Origin: Polytrichum commune
Taxonomy: Eukaryota > Streptophyta > Polytrichopsida > Polytrichales > Polytrichaceae
Direction: 5' to 3'
Length of the DNA stretch: 64,000 bases
Assembly: GCA_950295325.1 (NCBI GenBank)
Contig: OX485808.1
Span: forward strand, 14,012,501-14,076,500
Within the stretch, counting starts at the first letter, position 1. Every line of letters begins with the position of its first letter. Positions 46,109-56,139 of the stretch are shown here, in pieces. The translations under genes were made by a program, and so were the position numbers. The notes beneath the pieces were generated by a model. The model made no database searches. It was not told the origin of the DNA and was given only the letters and a program-made list of their open reading frames with translations.

Positions 46109-49100
46109 ATGGCCCCAAAGAAAAGACCAGGAGAAAGGTGGTTCATGCTTGCGCCAGACGTGTTATGGCAGGAGCACGAAACACCTCAGGATGACTCATA
46201 TGTCCCTAAGGACAGGCTTGTCCTCGCCTGGTCAATTCAAGTAGTAAAAACCTCCATTTACAAACTGATATTCGTTGTCAAAGTAGGGACCGTGGAAAAA
46301 CATACCTGGGCGACTCTTACGGGATGGGAGGTGGCGTCGGTCCAGTCTTTTGGAGACTACGCAGACGTCATCCTTGAGAACAACGCTGTGCAGAATGCTC
46401 ATATGTTTATGCACCAGTTCGTCGAACCCTTTGACGCTACATATGCAAGGGAGTCATGTGTCGAACCTGATGTAATCAAACCCGAGACAATTTTCATCGA
46501 TGCCAGTACATCGAACACAAAGGTCTCGAGCCGGTTTACGAAACTAAAGCATGCAATCAGCGTGCTCAACAAAGCCCTGCAGAGCAAAACGAAGTCTCAG
46601 CAACCCGTCAGGCGGAAGGTACCCACTGAGGAAGGTGCAGGGTCGTCAAGGCCTCAATCAGTGAGGATGCCGCAACCAGTCCCGGCTAGCTCAAGACGAA
46701 CCACTCCATCGGAGACACCGGCGGATAGCCAGACTCCTACGCCTTCTGGCAGCCGCCAAACAACTCCCTCCAAGAGGGCGAGAGAGTCATCTGTGATGAC
46801 TGACGAGCCAGTCTCTCCAGAATTGCGCATGCCGAAGCCAGGGCAGGAAGTGGATGCAGGGGAGATCCAAAAAATCGTGAACAATTTCACGACCAAGTGC
46901 TCCCATTGCTTTTTCATGGGCAGGGATTTCAAATTCGACGTGAACATCAGTCAGTGTCATCTCGCGCCACCAGAAAAATGTGTCCGGGCAAAAGAAGACG
47001 CCTACGTCGATTGGATAATCGCGCAGATCGTTAGCGAACAATTCAAAGACGACAGGCAAACCATTGTAGTGATGCCCCAGGGACTGAAGAAAATGCCTAC
47101 CCCTGAAATGTGGGCGACAATTCAGAAAGGCGATTTTTGGCTCATAGACGGCCAACACAGCGTTGAGGCTTCCAAGAAAATCCAACTGATGACTGAGTGG
47201 GACGATCCCAACCATCAGAAGGAGAAGTTGAAGGTGTGGAAGGCACTGGTGGTGTGGTCTGACGATGAGACCCGACTGAGCGACATCTCCCGTTACTTTA
47301 ACATGGGGAATAAAAAAAGGGCCTACCAAGCTTCCTGGATAAGGAATATCATGGCCTCGCGGGAGGTGTGGGAGTTCTATGGTAGGCCTCCCAAGGAGAG
47401 GGAGAATACAAAGGACAAGAATCCCAAGTGGGAGGTGAGTATTGTTTGGGTCGATCGACCCAAACTCCTTTTGCAACTTTATTTGTGTACTTTGGGTCGC
47501 TCGACCCAAAGTCTTGTTGCAGTCATGTTTTTTAGTTTGGGTCGCTCGACCCAAAGTCTTGTTGCAGTCATGTTTTTTTAGTTTGGATCGATCGACCCAA
47601 ACTCTTGTTGCAGTCATGTTTTTTTAGTTTGGGTCGATCGACCCAAACTCTTGGTGCAGACACTGGTCATGATATGTTTTGGAAATCACATGTTCATATC
47701 TAACATGCATTCAAATGATTGTTTTGATCACATGCAGGACTTCAAATACCAAATGATAAATAAATTCTCCTCCATTGATAATGCTAGTCACAAACAGAAG
47801 AAATACAACGAGCTTAGAGGGGAGATTTATTTAATAACAGCATCCGACTCCGTTTGGATGAAGTGGAAGAGTGTATTTGAGAAGCATGAGACGGGTGAGC
47901 TCATCGACCCGGACACAGGAATTTTCTTCAACCAAACCACGCGCTTCAAACAAATGAAGCCTCTCGTGAGAGAGTTCTTTAGAACTCTTCAAGGCCTTTC
48001 CGAGACGGAGATGGAGAAGGCGGCGGCGCACATCCTGCATTTCACGCCCACGGCGAAAAGGTGCTGGGTGCACCCGAAGATTGTCTTCTTAAAGCCCAAA
48101 TCCTTCGTCCCTTCATGCTACACCATGAAGGAATGGACTGAGAATAGGAAAAAGAAGACAACTATAGTGCAGGAGCTGCATAAATTGGTGCCGGAGATGA
48201 ATATTGTCGTGGACGGCGAGGTTCATGAGGCTAACTGGAGAGCATTCAAAGCTGAATATAAGTTCACCAGTGCCTCCATGGCGGCTTTAATAAGGGAAGC
48301 GGGGGATGACTTCTTGCGGGCCAAGATGGTGAAGGGTGGGAAGAACCGGGCGCTTCCGGATCACACAGCGCGTGCGTTCTCGAACTTCATCAAAGAGAAG
48401 AAGATTGTCCAGTTTGAAGGGGACGCTTACTTCAACCTTGTCACCTTTGAGCCTTTGAAAATTCAGGGCTGGCCAGGTCAAGACGCCAGAATGGCGATAA
48501 GGACGAAAGCAGGGGGGCGTTTCCCATTCGGAATGATAGATTTCAGGAACATTCCTGGAAGCTCATTTGAGGGTACGATGAGCACACTGTTTTACGACCC
48601 CTTCCTATCTAAGTTCGTCGATTATGCGAGTCCTAAGTTCAGGGAGGTTGATGTCTGGCTATGGATAGTCGAGGATAGGAGGGCGGAGCAGGTGTACGAC
48701 CTTGTCCGGAAATTGCAGCCGGAGTATGCAGTCTCCAAGTCTCACTACATCGCCGCACCGGCGGAGGGGGCCTACACGTCGTTGAAGGACAAGAGGACCA
48801 AGGTCGTCAACGTCCTGTGTTTGTACTTCGTGTACAAAGCGGAGTTGTTGAAGGTGCCGAACCACCCTATATCCCGGATGGACAAGTTCTTCCAAGTTCC
48901 AGATGGGTTAGGTTCCAGCAAATGCCTATACGACGAGGCCAAATACGCAAACTATCCTGCAGATGAGCTGCGGATGGAATTCTACATGCGGATGCTGAGG
49001 ACGCTGACTAGGAGAGGGGACTGTATCTTCAACGTGTTCGGGGGCTCGAAACCCCTCTATGCTGCCATGGTAAGTTACATTCTTTAGCTCTTGCGCAGTT

Positions 49101-50719
49101 TGGGTCGGTCGACCCAAACTAGTCTCTCTCTTGGTTTGGGTCGGTCAACCCAAACTAGATATTGTTTTTGGTCTTGTTTTTTGTCTTGCAAATTCTAATT
49201 TCTATATAACTTGGATTGTGTAGATGTTGGGGTTGAACATCTACTCGTACATAGAGGATAGCGATCTGCAATTTTACAGGACGCAGAAATCGCTGGCAAA
49301 GAAGATGGATATCCTCGATTGGATCCCGGGAAGCTACGTGGACGAGGTTGTTGAGGGGGGTGAGAACCCTCTTGATAGGGTGAGGCGGATCAACCCGGAA
49401 GAAATTGCGATAAGGCAACAACCCAATTACCCGAACCTCTAGTCGGGTTGCATCCGGGCAATCCGTCCCGTACAGGAGGTGGAGAGGTGGAAGAGGAGGA
49501 GGAAGAAGAAGAACACGGAGAGGAGGAAAAGGAGGGGGATGTGGAGGAAGGGGCAACGGGATTCACGCAAGAATCTAAAGCCCCTCAGAGGAAGAAGGCT
49601 ATGCGTGTGGCAACCCCGCAGAGTAAGATGATGCCCGTCCTTACGGTGGACGATGCGAGGGACATGTACTCCAGGGACGCGACTGCCACGTTCCGGGAGA
49701 GGAGGAAGTTAAAGGGAAAGAAGCTCTATGGCGATTACGCATTGGAGGAGACCATTGCCATTAGCAGCGAGGACGACGACGACATTGAGCTCGCCAAACG
49801 GCTCAAATCGGATCCCCCCTCCCCGACAGCGTTCGCAGGCATGGTTAGGGTGAAACCCGAAGTCCTCACTGTGGAGGAAGCCAACGAGAAGATGCGTAGA
49901 GACGAGGAGCAGCGCGTCCGCCTGCAGAGGGCTGCCGCGGAAGAACCCTCCGTGCGGAACGAGGTTGCAGAGCTGAGGGCTCTCCTCTTGGAACAAGAAA
50001 GACTAAGGGCGATGGCCCAACCTCCATCCAGCGCCGACTTGATATCGCAAGTCATACAAGGGATGTGGGCGCAAGGATTGGTGGTGGCTCCATCCAGCTC
50101 GTTTCCGCACTTGCCCCCCGGTTTCCCAGCGCAGAGCATCCCTCAGCACCCAGTGTCACAAGGGTCATTCAGCTTCCAGCACATGATGCGGCCGCCCCAT
50201 GTTCCGTACGCGCCGGTCCAACAAGTGGACGATCCCAACATCTGGCGCGTATCTGGAGCCTCCTCCCCGTTGGGCCGTCCACCACTACGACCCCCCATAG
50301 TGATGGCGCCCCCTCACCAGCCGGACGATCCCAGGATGTTTGGGTCGACCGACCCAAACCCACCCTCGACTGTAGTGCCCCAAGGCGCCTCCCCCGATGC
50401 AGGACAGTTTGGGTCGCCCGACCCAAACCCCGGAGCAGCTCAGTCCTCCCTTGACGAACTTGTGTCTCAAAGAGACACAACCATGTTAGATGTTGAAGGC
50501 CTCCAAGGGCCTGGTGATACTTCTAATCCTAACCAAATCGATGAACCCATGCATGATGCATATGCGGAGATTGGTTTAGGACAAGGGCCTGATGCTCAAC
50601 CTTTGCAGGACAAGGTCCCTAACGTAGGCGGAGAAGGCGGTGGCGAGATAGGTGGGGCACCGGGGACGGTGGAGGCATCCACATCGTCGAGACATGACCA
50701 GGGCGAGGTAACACACTGA
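46109..50719 (+). CDS. ParB/Srx-like domain plus methyltransferase-like fold protein
   Basis: Exons 46,109-47,434, 47,738-49,069, 49,224-49,359 and 49,476-50,707 (or to the stop at 50,719); all junctions are GT-AG and in frame. The ATG at 46,109 follows an acceptor and begins MAPKKRPGERW. Residues 315-430 look like a ParB/sulfiredoxin fold: LIDGQHSVEASKK, then DISRYFNMGNKKRAYQASWI. Exon 2 and 3 residues about 700-905 look like a permuted DNA methyltransferase: FPFGMIDFRNIPG in the motif IV place, a strand-helix VDVWLWIVEDRRAEQVYDLV, then RRGDCIFNVFGGSKPLYAAM and MLGLNIYSYIEDSDLQFYRT as motif I. DPPY is lost, so catalysis is doubtful. An acidic run (GGGEVEEEEEEEEH), a coiled-coil-like EQERLRAM segment and a Pro-rich tail with FGSTDPN and FGSPDPN follow. 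ParB-methyltransferase fusions are known in phages and bacteria. Introns hold the palindromes. Confidence 0.6.
47444..47650. repeat. Five palindromes in intron of the ParB-like gene
   Basis: Copies near 47,444, 47,491, 47,536, 47,581 and 47,629, spaced about 46 bp, separated by CTTGTTGCAGTCATG and T-runs. Centres are AT or CT; the copy at 47,581 has GGATCG for GGGTCG. Reading on from the exon gives a short run of repeated FSLGRSTQSLVAV-type peptide, which is an intron read-through artefact. Confidence 0.92.
49098..49155. repeat. Two palindromes in the next intron
   Basis: TTTGGGTCGGTCGACCCAAA at about 49,099 and a copy with one change (GGTCAACCC) at about 49,135, 15 bp apart, in the intron between exons ending 49,069 and starting 49,224. 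Confidence 0.92.
50338..50429. repeat. Two palindromes inside the coding sequence
   Basis: Copies at 50,339 (centre AC) and 50,408 (centre CC) lie within the long last exon and are read in frame as FGSTDPNP and FGSPDPNP. A third copy with one change follows the stop at about 50,730. Both coding copies have the same phase. Confidence 0.9.
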
Positions 50720-51168
50720 GCCCTCCCAGTTTGGGTCGACCGATCCAAACCTCCTTGGTCATTGTCTTGTTGGCGTGGTCTTGTCCCCCCTAGCTATGAG
50801 GAACTACACCCCCCCGACGCACCCAACAACGTGCTCCCCCCGCGATCCCCTTCGTCTCACCTCACTCGACTACGCTCAACCTTGGCGGCGCGCAACCAAT
50901 TTTGTAGATGTACAATTAGGATAGTGTGAATGCCCTCGTTCACCGCGCCCCCCCCCCTCAAATTGTACATAGAGATTTGTAACAATAAAATTATTATTTT
51001 TGGCGCCCATATGTTAGCATCCGTGTCCCAATGTATGTTGTTCCCCTTGTATGTTTTTGTTGCCACCAATGGTCCAATTCTTCTTGTGTTTGCACAAAAT
51101 TTCCGTTCTGCTTGAATTAAACATAGCATAACATAGTCCTCGCCGCCTTCTCTCGCTCGTCGCCGCAG
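50720..51168. other. Intron or intergenic region before the FCP1-like exon
   Basis: It can be an intron: the donor GAG|GTAACA at 50,707/50,708 and the acceptor CGCCGCAG at 51,168 are both phase 0. It also carries a C-run and an AATAAA-like ACAATAAAATTATT near 50,985 that could end the upstream transcript. The sequence cannot decide between the two. Confidence 0.4.
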
Positions 51169-51981
51169 GGATCGGAGCATAGCGTCGTGGCTCCCCACCG
51201 GTCCTCCCCGAGGAGCGTGGAGGACAGCGCGGTGGTCCCCCCGATTTTGCCCTCCCCGTCTCCGCCGCCCAAGACACGGTTCCTGGTGCTAGACCTCAAC
51301 GGGGTCCTCGTCCAGTGCGTGCACTGTCCCAAGGTCCCCACGGTGCCTTTCTGCAAGCCCGAGGACGGGAACTACGATGGTCCCCCCGCGTACATCAAAA
51401 GCAAGCTAATGTACCTCCGCCCGTGGCTTCGGCGCTTCCTGCAGGTCGCCCTATCCAAATGGTGGGTGATCGTGTGGAGCTCCATGAAGTCCGAGAACAC
51501 CCAGGCCGTCGTGGAGTTCATCTTCAAGGGACTCCAACCCCCGTGCTTGGTCCTAGGACAGGATTCTTGTAAAACATTGTACACCCCCGAGGGCAGGGTT
51601 GTGAAGAAGCCCAACAACCCCGCCGTAAACCAATTTCTTAAGGTCTTGAAGCCAGTCGTATGGGATCAGCGTCCGACCATGGTCGGCTGTCCCTACGACG
51701 TTCGCCCCACCCGTGACAACACGTTGATGGTGGACGACAGCGCTTCCAAGAACATTTTGAACCCGACCTCGAACTTCATAGTTTGCCCCACGTGGACGGT
51801 CGAGAAGGTCCGAGACCGCTTTTTGTTAGACCTACTTAAGTACATTCAAACGCTCGTGGGGAGCGGACTACCCGTGCCCCGGTTCCTTAGTTGTAATCCG
51901 ATAGGCGAAAGATACATGGATCCGAAGGACTATATGTACAGAGAGTTGTACGCTCACGCGAAATATAATAAACTCATTTGA
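51169..51981 (+). CDS. FCP1-like HAD-family phosphatase domain protein
   Basis: After the acceptor at 51,168 the frame begins GSEHSVVAPHRSS and reaches FLVLDLNGVLVQCVH, the HAD motif I with nucleophile Asp (DLNGV in place of DxDGT/V; Asn at the second position is frequent in plant FCP1-like paralogues). VIVWSSMKSENTQAVVEFIF is motif II. LKPVVWDQRPTM and NTLMVDDSASKNILNP are the later motif, with the DDS pair. The family dephosphorylates Ser/Thr or peptides such as the RNA polymerase II CTD; the substrate here is unknown. The domain is about 190 residues, normal for FCP1-like proteins. It ends YNKLI at 51,981. It may be the last exon of the ParB-like gene or a separate gene. Confidence 0.8.
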   Translation, partial: GSEHSVVAPHRSSPRSVEDSAVVPPILPSPSPPPKTRFLVLDLNGVLVQCVHCPKVPTVPFCKPEDGNYDGPPAYIKSKLMYLRPWLRRFLQVALSKWWVIVWSSMKSENTQAVVEFIFKGLQPPCLVLGQDSCKTLYTPEGRVVKKPNNPAVNQFLKVLKPVVWDQRPTMVGCPYDVRPTRDNTLMVDDSASKNILNPTSNFIVCPTWTVEKVRDRFLLDLLKYIQTLVGSGLPVPRFLSCNPIGERYMDPKDYMYRELYAHAKYNKLI

Positions 51982-52102
51982 GATACTACATGGTGTGCCA
52001 TTGTGTGTGATATAATATGCCTCAATTGTATATCGATTTTCTCATGCTCCCCCCCCTGGCCCCCTCCCCTTGGGTTTTGTTTGTTTTAATTTTCCCATCA
52101 GC

Positions 52103-52921
52103 GTTTGGAGCCCTCAATTGACATCATCAGCGAATCAAACTTGGGGAGCTTCTTCTACGAGACCGTCTACGATGCCGCGTCCACCATCGACTACTCCAAG
52201 GAGCCTATTGACGCCGGCGTCGTCGATAGCCCCCCACCCAAGCAAATCTTCCGGCCATCTCCGTCCCCGTCGCCGCTCAAGGGCATAAATCGCAAATGCG
52301 TCCGGACGTCCCCGTCTCGGCCCGGCGGCAGTAGTACACCTCAACGGCGGCTGCGGATGGACGCTCGGCCTACGAAGAGTGGCACCCTTTCTATTCCTTT
52401 GCGGGACGCATTGCCCCTCCTCGCCGACTCCGACGGGAACGCCCCCGGTGACAAGGTGAACCCCCCCCCCCCCAAAAACATGGTTAACCGCGCATTACAA
52501 TCATCCGGCACTTAAAAAATGAACGTGTGACACGTTTGGGTCTTCCTCCCTAAACTAACACGTGTGTTCTTGCATTCACGCGTTGCAGGTTGCTCCCACC
52601 CGTAGACCTATGCGGGCTAGTGCGTCCATCGAGTTGGAGCGTTTCTACTCCATGACCAGAAATGCAAGACAGTCCACTTCATCGTATTCGAATTCTTCGT
52701 CGTATAATTCGGGCGGCCGACGGAATCCAAAATGTGTTATTGATGGCGGTCACCCCAAGAATGGCTATAGTCGCGGGGCGGAGATTTTCAGGAATGTTGA
52801 AGCAATGCGAGCAAAAGAAGCCGCAGCAAAAGAAAAAGAGGCAAAAGAAAAAAAAGCAAAAGAAAAAAAAGCAAAAGAAAATGAAGCAAAAGAAAAAGAG
52901 GTAGTCTCCGAGGCTAGATAG
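52103..52921 (+). CDS. Two-exon basic/charged protein of unknown function, partial
   Basis: An exon from the acceptor CCCATCAG (52,102) to the donor GACAAG|GTGAAC (52,455) joins in phase 0 to an exon after GTTGCAG (52,589). Together they read PSIDIISESNLGSFFYETVY, a Ser/Pro/Arg-rich middle, ADSDGNAPGDK-VAPTRRPMRASAS, IELERFYSMTRNAR, and end in a Lys/Glu repeat (AKEKEAKEKK) with VSEAR before the stop at 52,921. The start exon is not visible; it could be part of the FCP1-like gene through an alternative splice, because the upstream reading has no ATG. No domain is recognised. The run of four to five KEK units is low complexity. Confidence 0.4.
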
Positions 52922-53065
52922 GCCATAGTAGGCGTAGGGTTGTGAGCCATAGGCAAGAACATTTTGGGTCGCACTATCCAATGGATGTGTGGTGTTAGCA
53001 TGCTATGCATTTTACATGCCATAATTTGTATGTTTTTTTTGCAATAATATAAGTGTCACATGATT

Positions 53066-53300
53066 TCCCCTTCAATATGGTCTAAGGTTTGGATTGCCCT
53101 ACCTAAACCATCACAAATATGAGTTTGGAATATTTTGTATGTTATATTATATTGGTTCACATATTTCCCCTTCAATATGATCTATGGTTTGGATTGCGCT
53201 ACCTAAACCATATTCATACAAGTTTTTGTGCGATAATATAAATGTTTTAAGATTTCCCCTTCAACTTGGCCTAAGGTTTGGATTGCCCACCCTAAACAAT
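53066..53300. repeat. Decayed palindrome array
   Basis: Three units about 90 bp apart contain GGTTTGGATTGCNCTACCTAAACC (about 53,091, 53,186 and 53,275; core shown in part). Compared with TTTGGGTCGNNCGACCCAAA, most changes are CG to TG/CA. Each unit also has TTTCCCCTTCAA on its left side. Confidence 0.75.
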
Positions 53301-53433
53301 CCCAAATATGAGTTATTAATGGGGTTCTTGTTCTAAACACCCGCTTCAAAGTGTTCGCATCTTACAACTTTCTCCAATATGTGTTCCATTTATCCTTGTT
53401 CTTATTTATGTGATTATCTCAAAATGCCCAAAA

Positions 53434-55520
53434 AGTCTCAATTTAACGAATATAGTGTTAACACAATAATAGAACAAAAAAATGCCAAAACATACGCTAA
53501 CTACCTTACTTATGTCCAAACAAAGGATAGAAAATTCATACAACCACCACTAAAAATCACCAACCTCAAAACAACCATCCAAGAATGCAACCCGGATAAA
53601 GACATCCTAGTCAATAAACCAACCATACAAATACACACCTCGGAAGCCAATGTCTACAACGAAAATGGGAACCACGTCGCTACCCTCACCATAGAAAGAC
53701 TACAATATGGCTATGGAGCCAATTCTCTCACAACAACTTTCAACACCTAACCAACTTCTTACACCACCACCACAAAACTTCGAAACTGAAATACTATGGC
53801 TCATCCAAAGATATATAACTATCCTCCCCAAGAAGAAACCAAAAATAATCCAATCAACAAACCTCCACCAAACATTACACCCTGAAATTACCAAAGTGTT
53901 AATTAACTCATTTCAAATCACACACTCATATTACTCATCCCCCCTCACTTGCCCCATCCAAATTACGCAATACAACTCACCGCACAACCGAGATATAATA
54001 TTTGGATCGATGGGACACGCAAAATCCTCTAAATGGACAGAAATAGGACTAGCCTTCCCTACGGACTACAACACAACTGTAAAAGCTATCCACTGGGCTA
54101 GAATGGCTGCCAAAAAAGACGAGAGAACGATCACCGTCCTAACAGTCAAGCATAAAGACTGGACATCACAACAACTCCCACTCACCACAAAAGCCGATAT
54201 ACATGTCATGGCTACAATACCACCACATACCATACAATATAAACCCACGCCCGAATGGCCAAAATACTACCAATACGTCGAACCATCACTCACATCAATC
54301 ATATGTATACACAATCAAACAACCCTAACCCCAAACGTCCAAACCCCACATACGCTAAAACAAGTCCTACACCAAACAACAAACACACACATAGATGCCC
54401 ACCTCAACAAACCCACCCTTACACATTACAAAGTCAAATTCTCCAATGCATGGAAAACCGCCCCCAAAATAAATATACCACACACCAATAACTCCACCAC
54501 AACACCTATACCGGACACATATAAATACATCCACCCACTCAAATTTCATCCACAACAATGTGTATATACAGATGGCTCATTCATCCCGCCAACAAAAAAT
54601 TATGAAGTACAAATAGTGGGCAACACTGCAGGATCAGGTGTATATAGCCCCAATAACAACACACAGATATCAAAAAGATTACATGGCTACCAAAATATAC
54701 TCAGAGCCGAACTAAACGCCATACTCATAGCCATCAAAAATATAAAAGTTACCCAAACATACACACATCTATTCACTGACAACCTTAACAACATATACCT
54801 AATAAACAATCACATTCAACACCCCACATCCCAACACCACCACCCAGATAAACTACTCATAGCAGCCATAGTGCGACAAATATATTGGACCCCACAACAA
54901 ATCCACATACATAAAGTCCGAGCACACTCAGGCATCACATGAAACGAATTAGCCGACGAACTCGCAAATGAAGGGACAACCCAAGAAAAAACAACAAGCA
55001 CCCCACACATCCACATTGCCCATCCAACCCCATACTAGCTAGCCAGTTGTCCAACAACCACACACGACGGCGCCATCCGCAACCTACGCACATTCATATC
55101 AAAAGAACATGGAAACCAAGAAAAAACCTTTGCCAAAACCAAATTTCCATACGTTATCAAATTTCCATACGACAAATTGTTATCAAACACCCAAATAAAT
55201 CAGAAACTCTCTAACCACTTTTGGCATAATGACAAAATACCAGATACCCAAATCACCCAAATACTAAAATTTTGATATGCCCAATATATGGGCAACCACA
55301 TGAAAAACATATTTTGGCCCCTCACACACCAAAACCCCAACTGCACACTATGTCATAGGAACGAACGAGACACATGGCCCCCCCGGGTAGATCACTCATA
55401 CATGTATTTAATAACCCATGTGCGACGGAAGGGTATTTATCATGGGGCTATTTATCTAAGAAATTGGAACTCTTTACACCCTATTAGTACATATAAATCT
55501 AAATTTTATCATTTTAGATG
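53434..55520 (+). mobile_element. LINE B fragment with 3' half of ORF2
   Basis: The left boundary has a 26-bp inverted copy of the LINE A 3' tail (53,434-53,459). The plus-strand coding sequence then contains a unique block (53,960-54,300) and an RNase H domain, and ends with a Cys motif (NPNCTLCHRNERD) near 55,350. CACTA 2 begins 130 bp to the right. The plus strand is A/C-rich, as in LINE A. Confidence 0.75.
53707..55030 (+). pseudogene. LINE B RNase H and upstream domain
   Basis: The long frame holds HNRDIIFGSMGHAKSSKWTE, IGLAFPTDYNTTVKAIHWAR, MAAKKDERTITVLTVKHKDW and then the RNase H blocks: QQCVYTDGSFIPPT (Asp), LRAELNAILIAI (Glu), HLFTDNLNNIYLI (Asp) and IHIHKVRAHSGIT, then a stop, NELADELANEG (His...Asp). 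All four catalytic positions are kept. The TGA at 54,940 lies where Gly is usual, and a TAG at about 55,036 lies where the fragment at 1,712 has Trp. A frame change near 53,710 separates an upstream piece (YSVNTIIEQKNAKTYANYL). The block before RNase H resembles a Dam-like N6-adenine methylase in pattern, but I could not confirm this. It is non-functional as it stands. Confidence 0.8.
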
Positions 55521-56139
55521 ACCCTATTTGTATTTATAAAGTCGCAAGTGAACTAGTTTCTAGTACCCTATGCCCCTTATAATTTTTATATTTGACCCCA
55601 TGAATGACGAATCATAGGACTCTTGAAAGTTTATAGTGAAATTTCACACTACAAGGAGAACACGGAAAAATGACTACGGCCATATGACTAGATATGACTA
55701 TTGGTTTCATGGTAGTCATGTTGAACCAAAATCGTGACTAGAAATGAGTTTAGTCATCATATAACTATGATTTTAGTCATAGCGGACAAGAATTTTTCGG
55801 GAACCCTGTGGAGAACGTGTTGGGAACTTGTTCTCCCAATATTCTATGTTATTATTGTAGTCATAACTGTCCATATGACTACAATTGATACTCAGTTGAC
55901 TATGGTTTCGAGATCCCAATAGCGATTGGTTGGTGTGATGCATTCGGATGACTTCCGTGCTTCTCCTTGTGGAGAGACCCCGGTTTTGTGTGTTTTCCTT
56001 GAATGTTTGTTGGCAGCAACATTTTTGTGTGTTTCTTGCAAAACAACCATGATTTTTCACTCATTTGCAATGCTCATGACTTTTATTTAATATAAAGTAC
56101 ATCACACTTTATTGTTTGTAAAAAATGCTCATACATAGT

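Noticed and set aside
46787-47617. 276-residue minus-strand frame
   Set aside because: Antisense to the ParB-like exon, including the palindromic intron; no independent support.
47435-47627. C-terminal peptide repeats (FSLGRSTQSLVAV type) as part of the ParB-like protein
   Set aside because: They result from reading into an intron: GAG|GTGAGT at 47,434/47,435 and CATGCAG at 47,737 give an in-frame junction.
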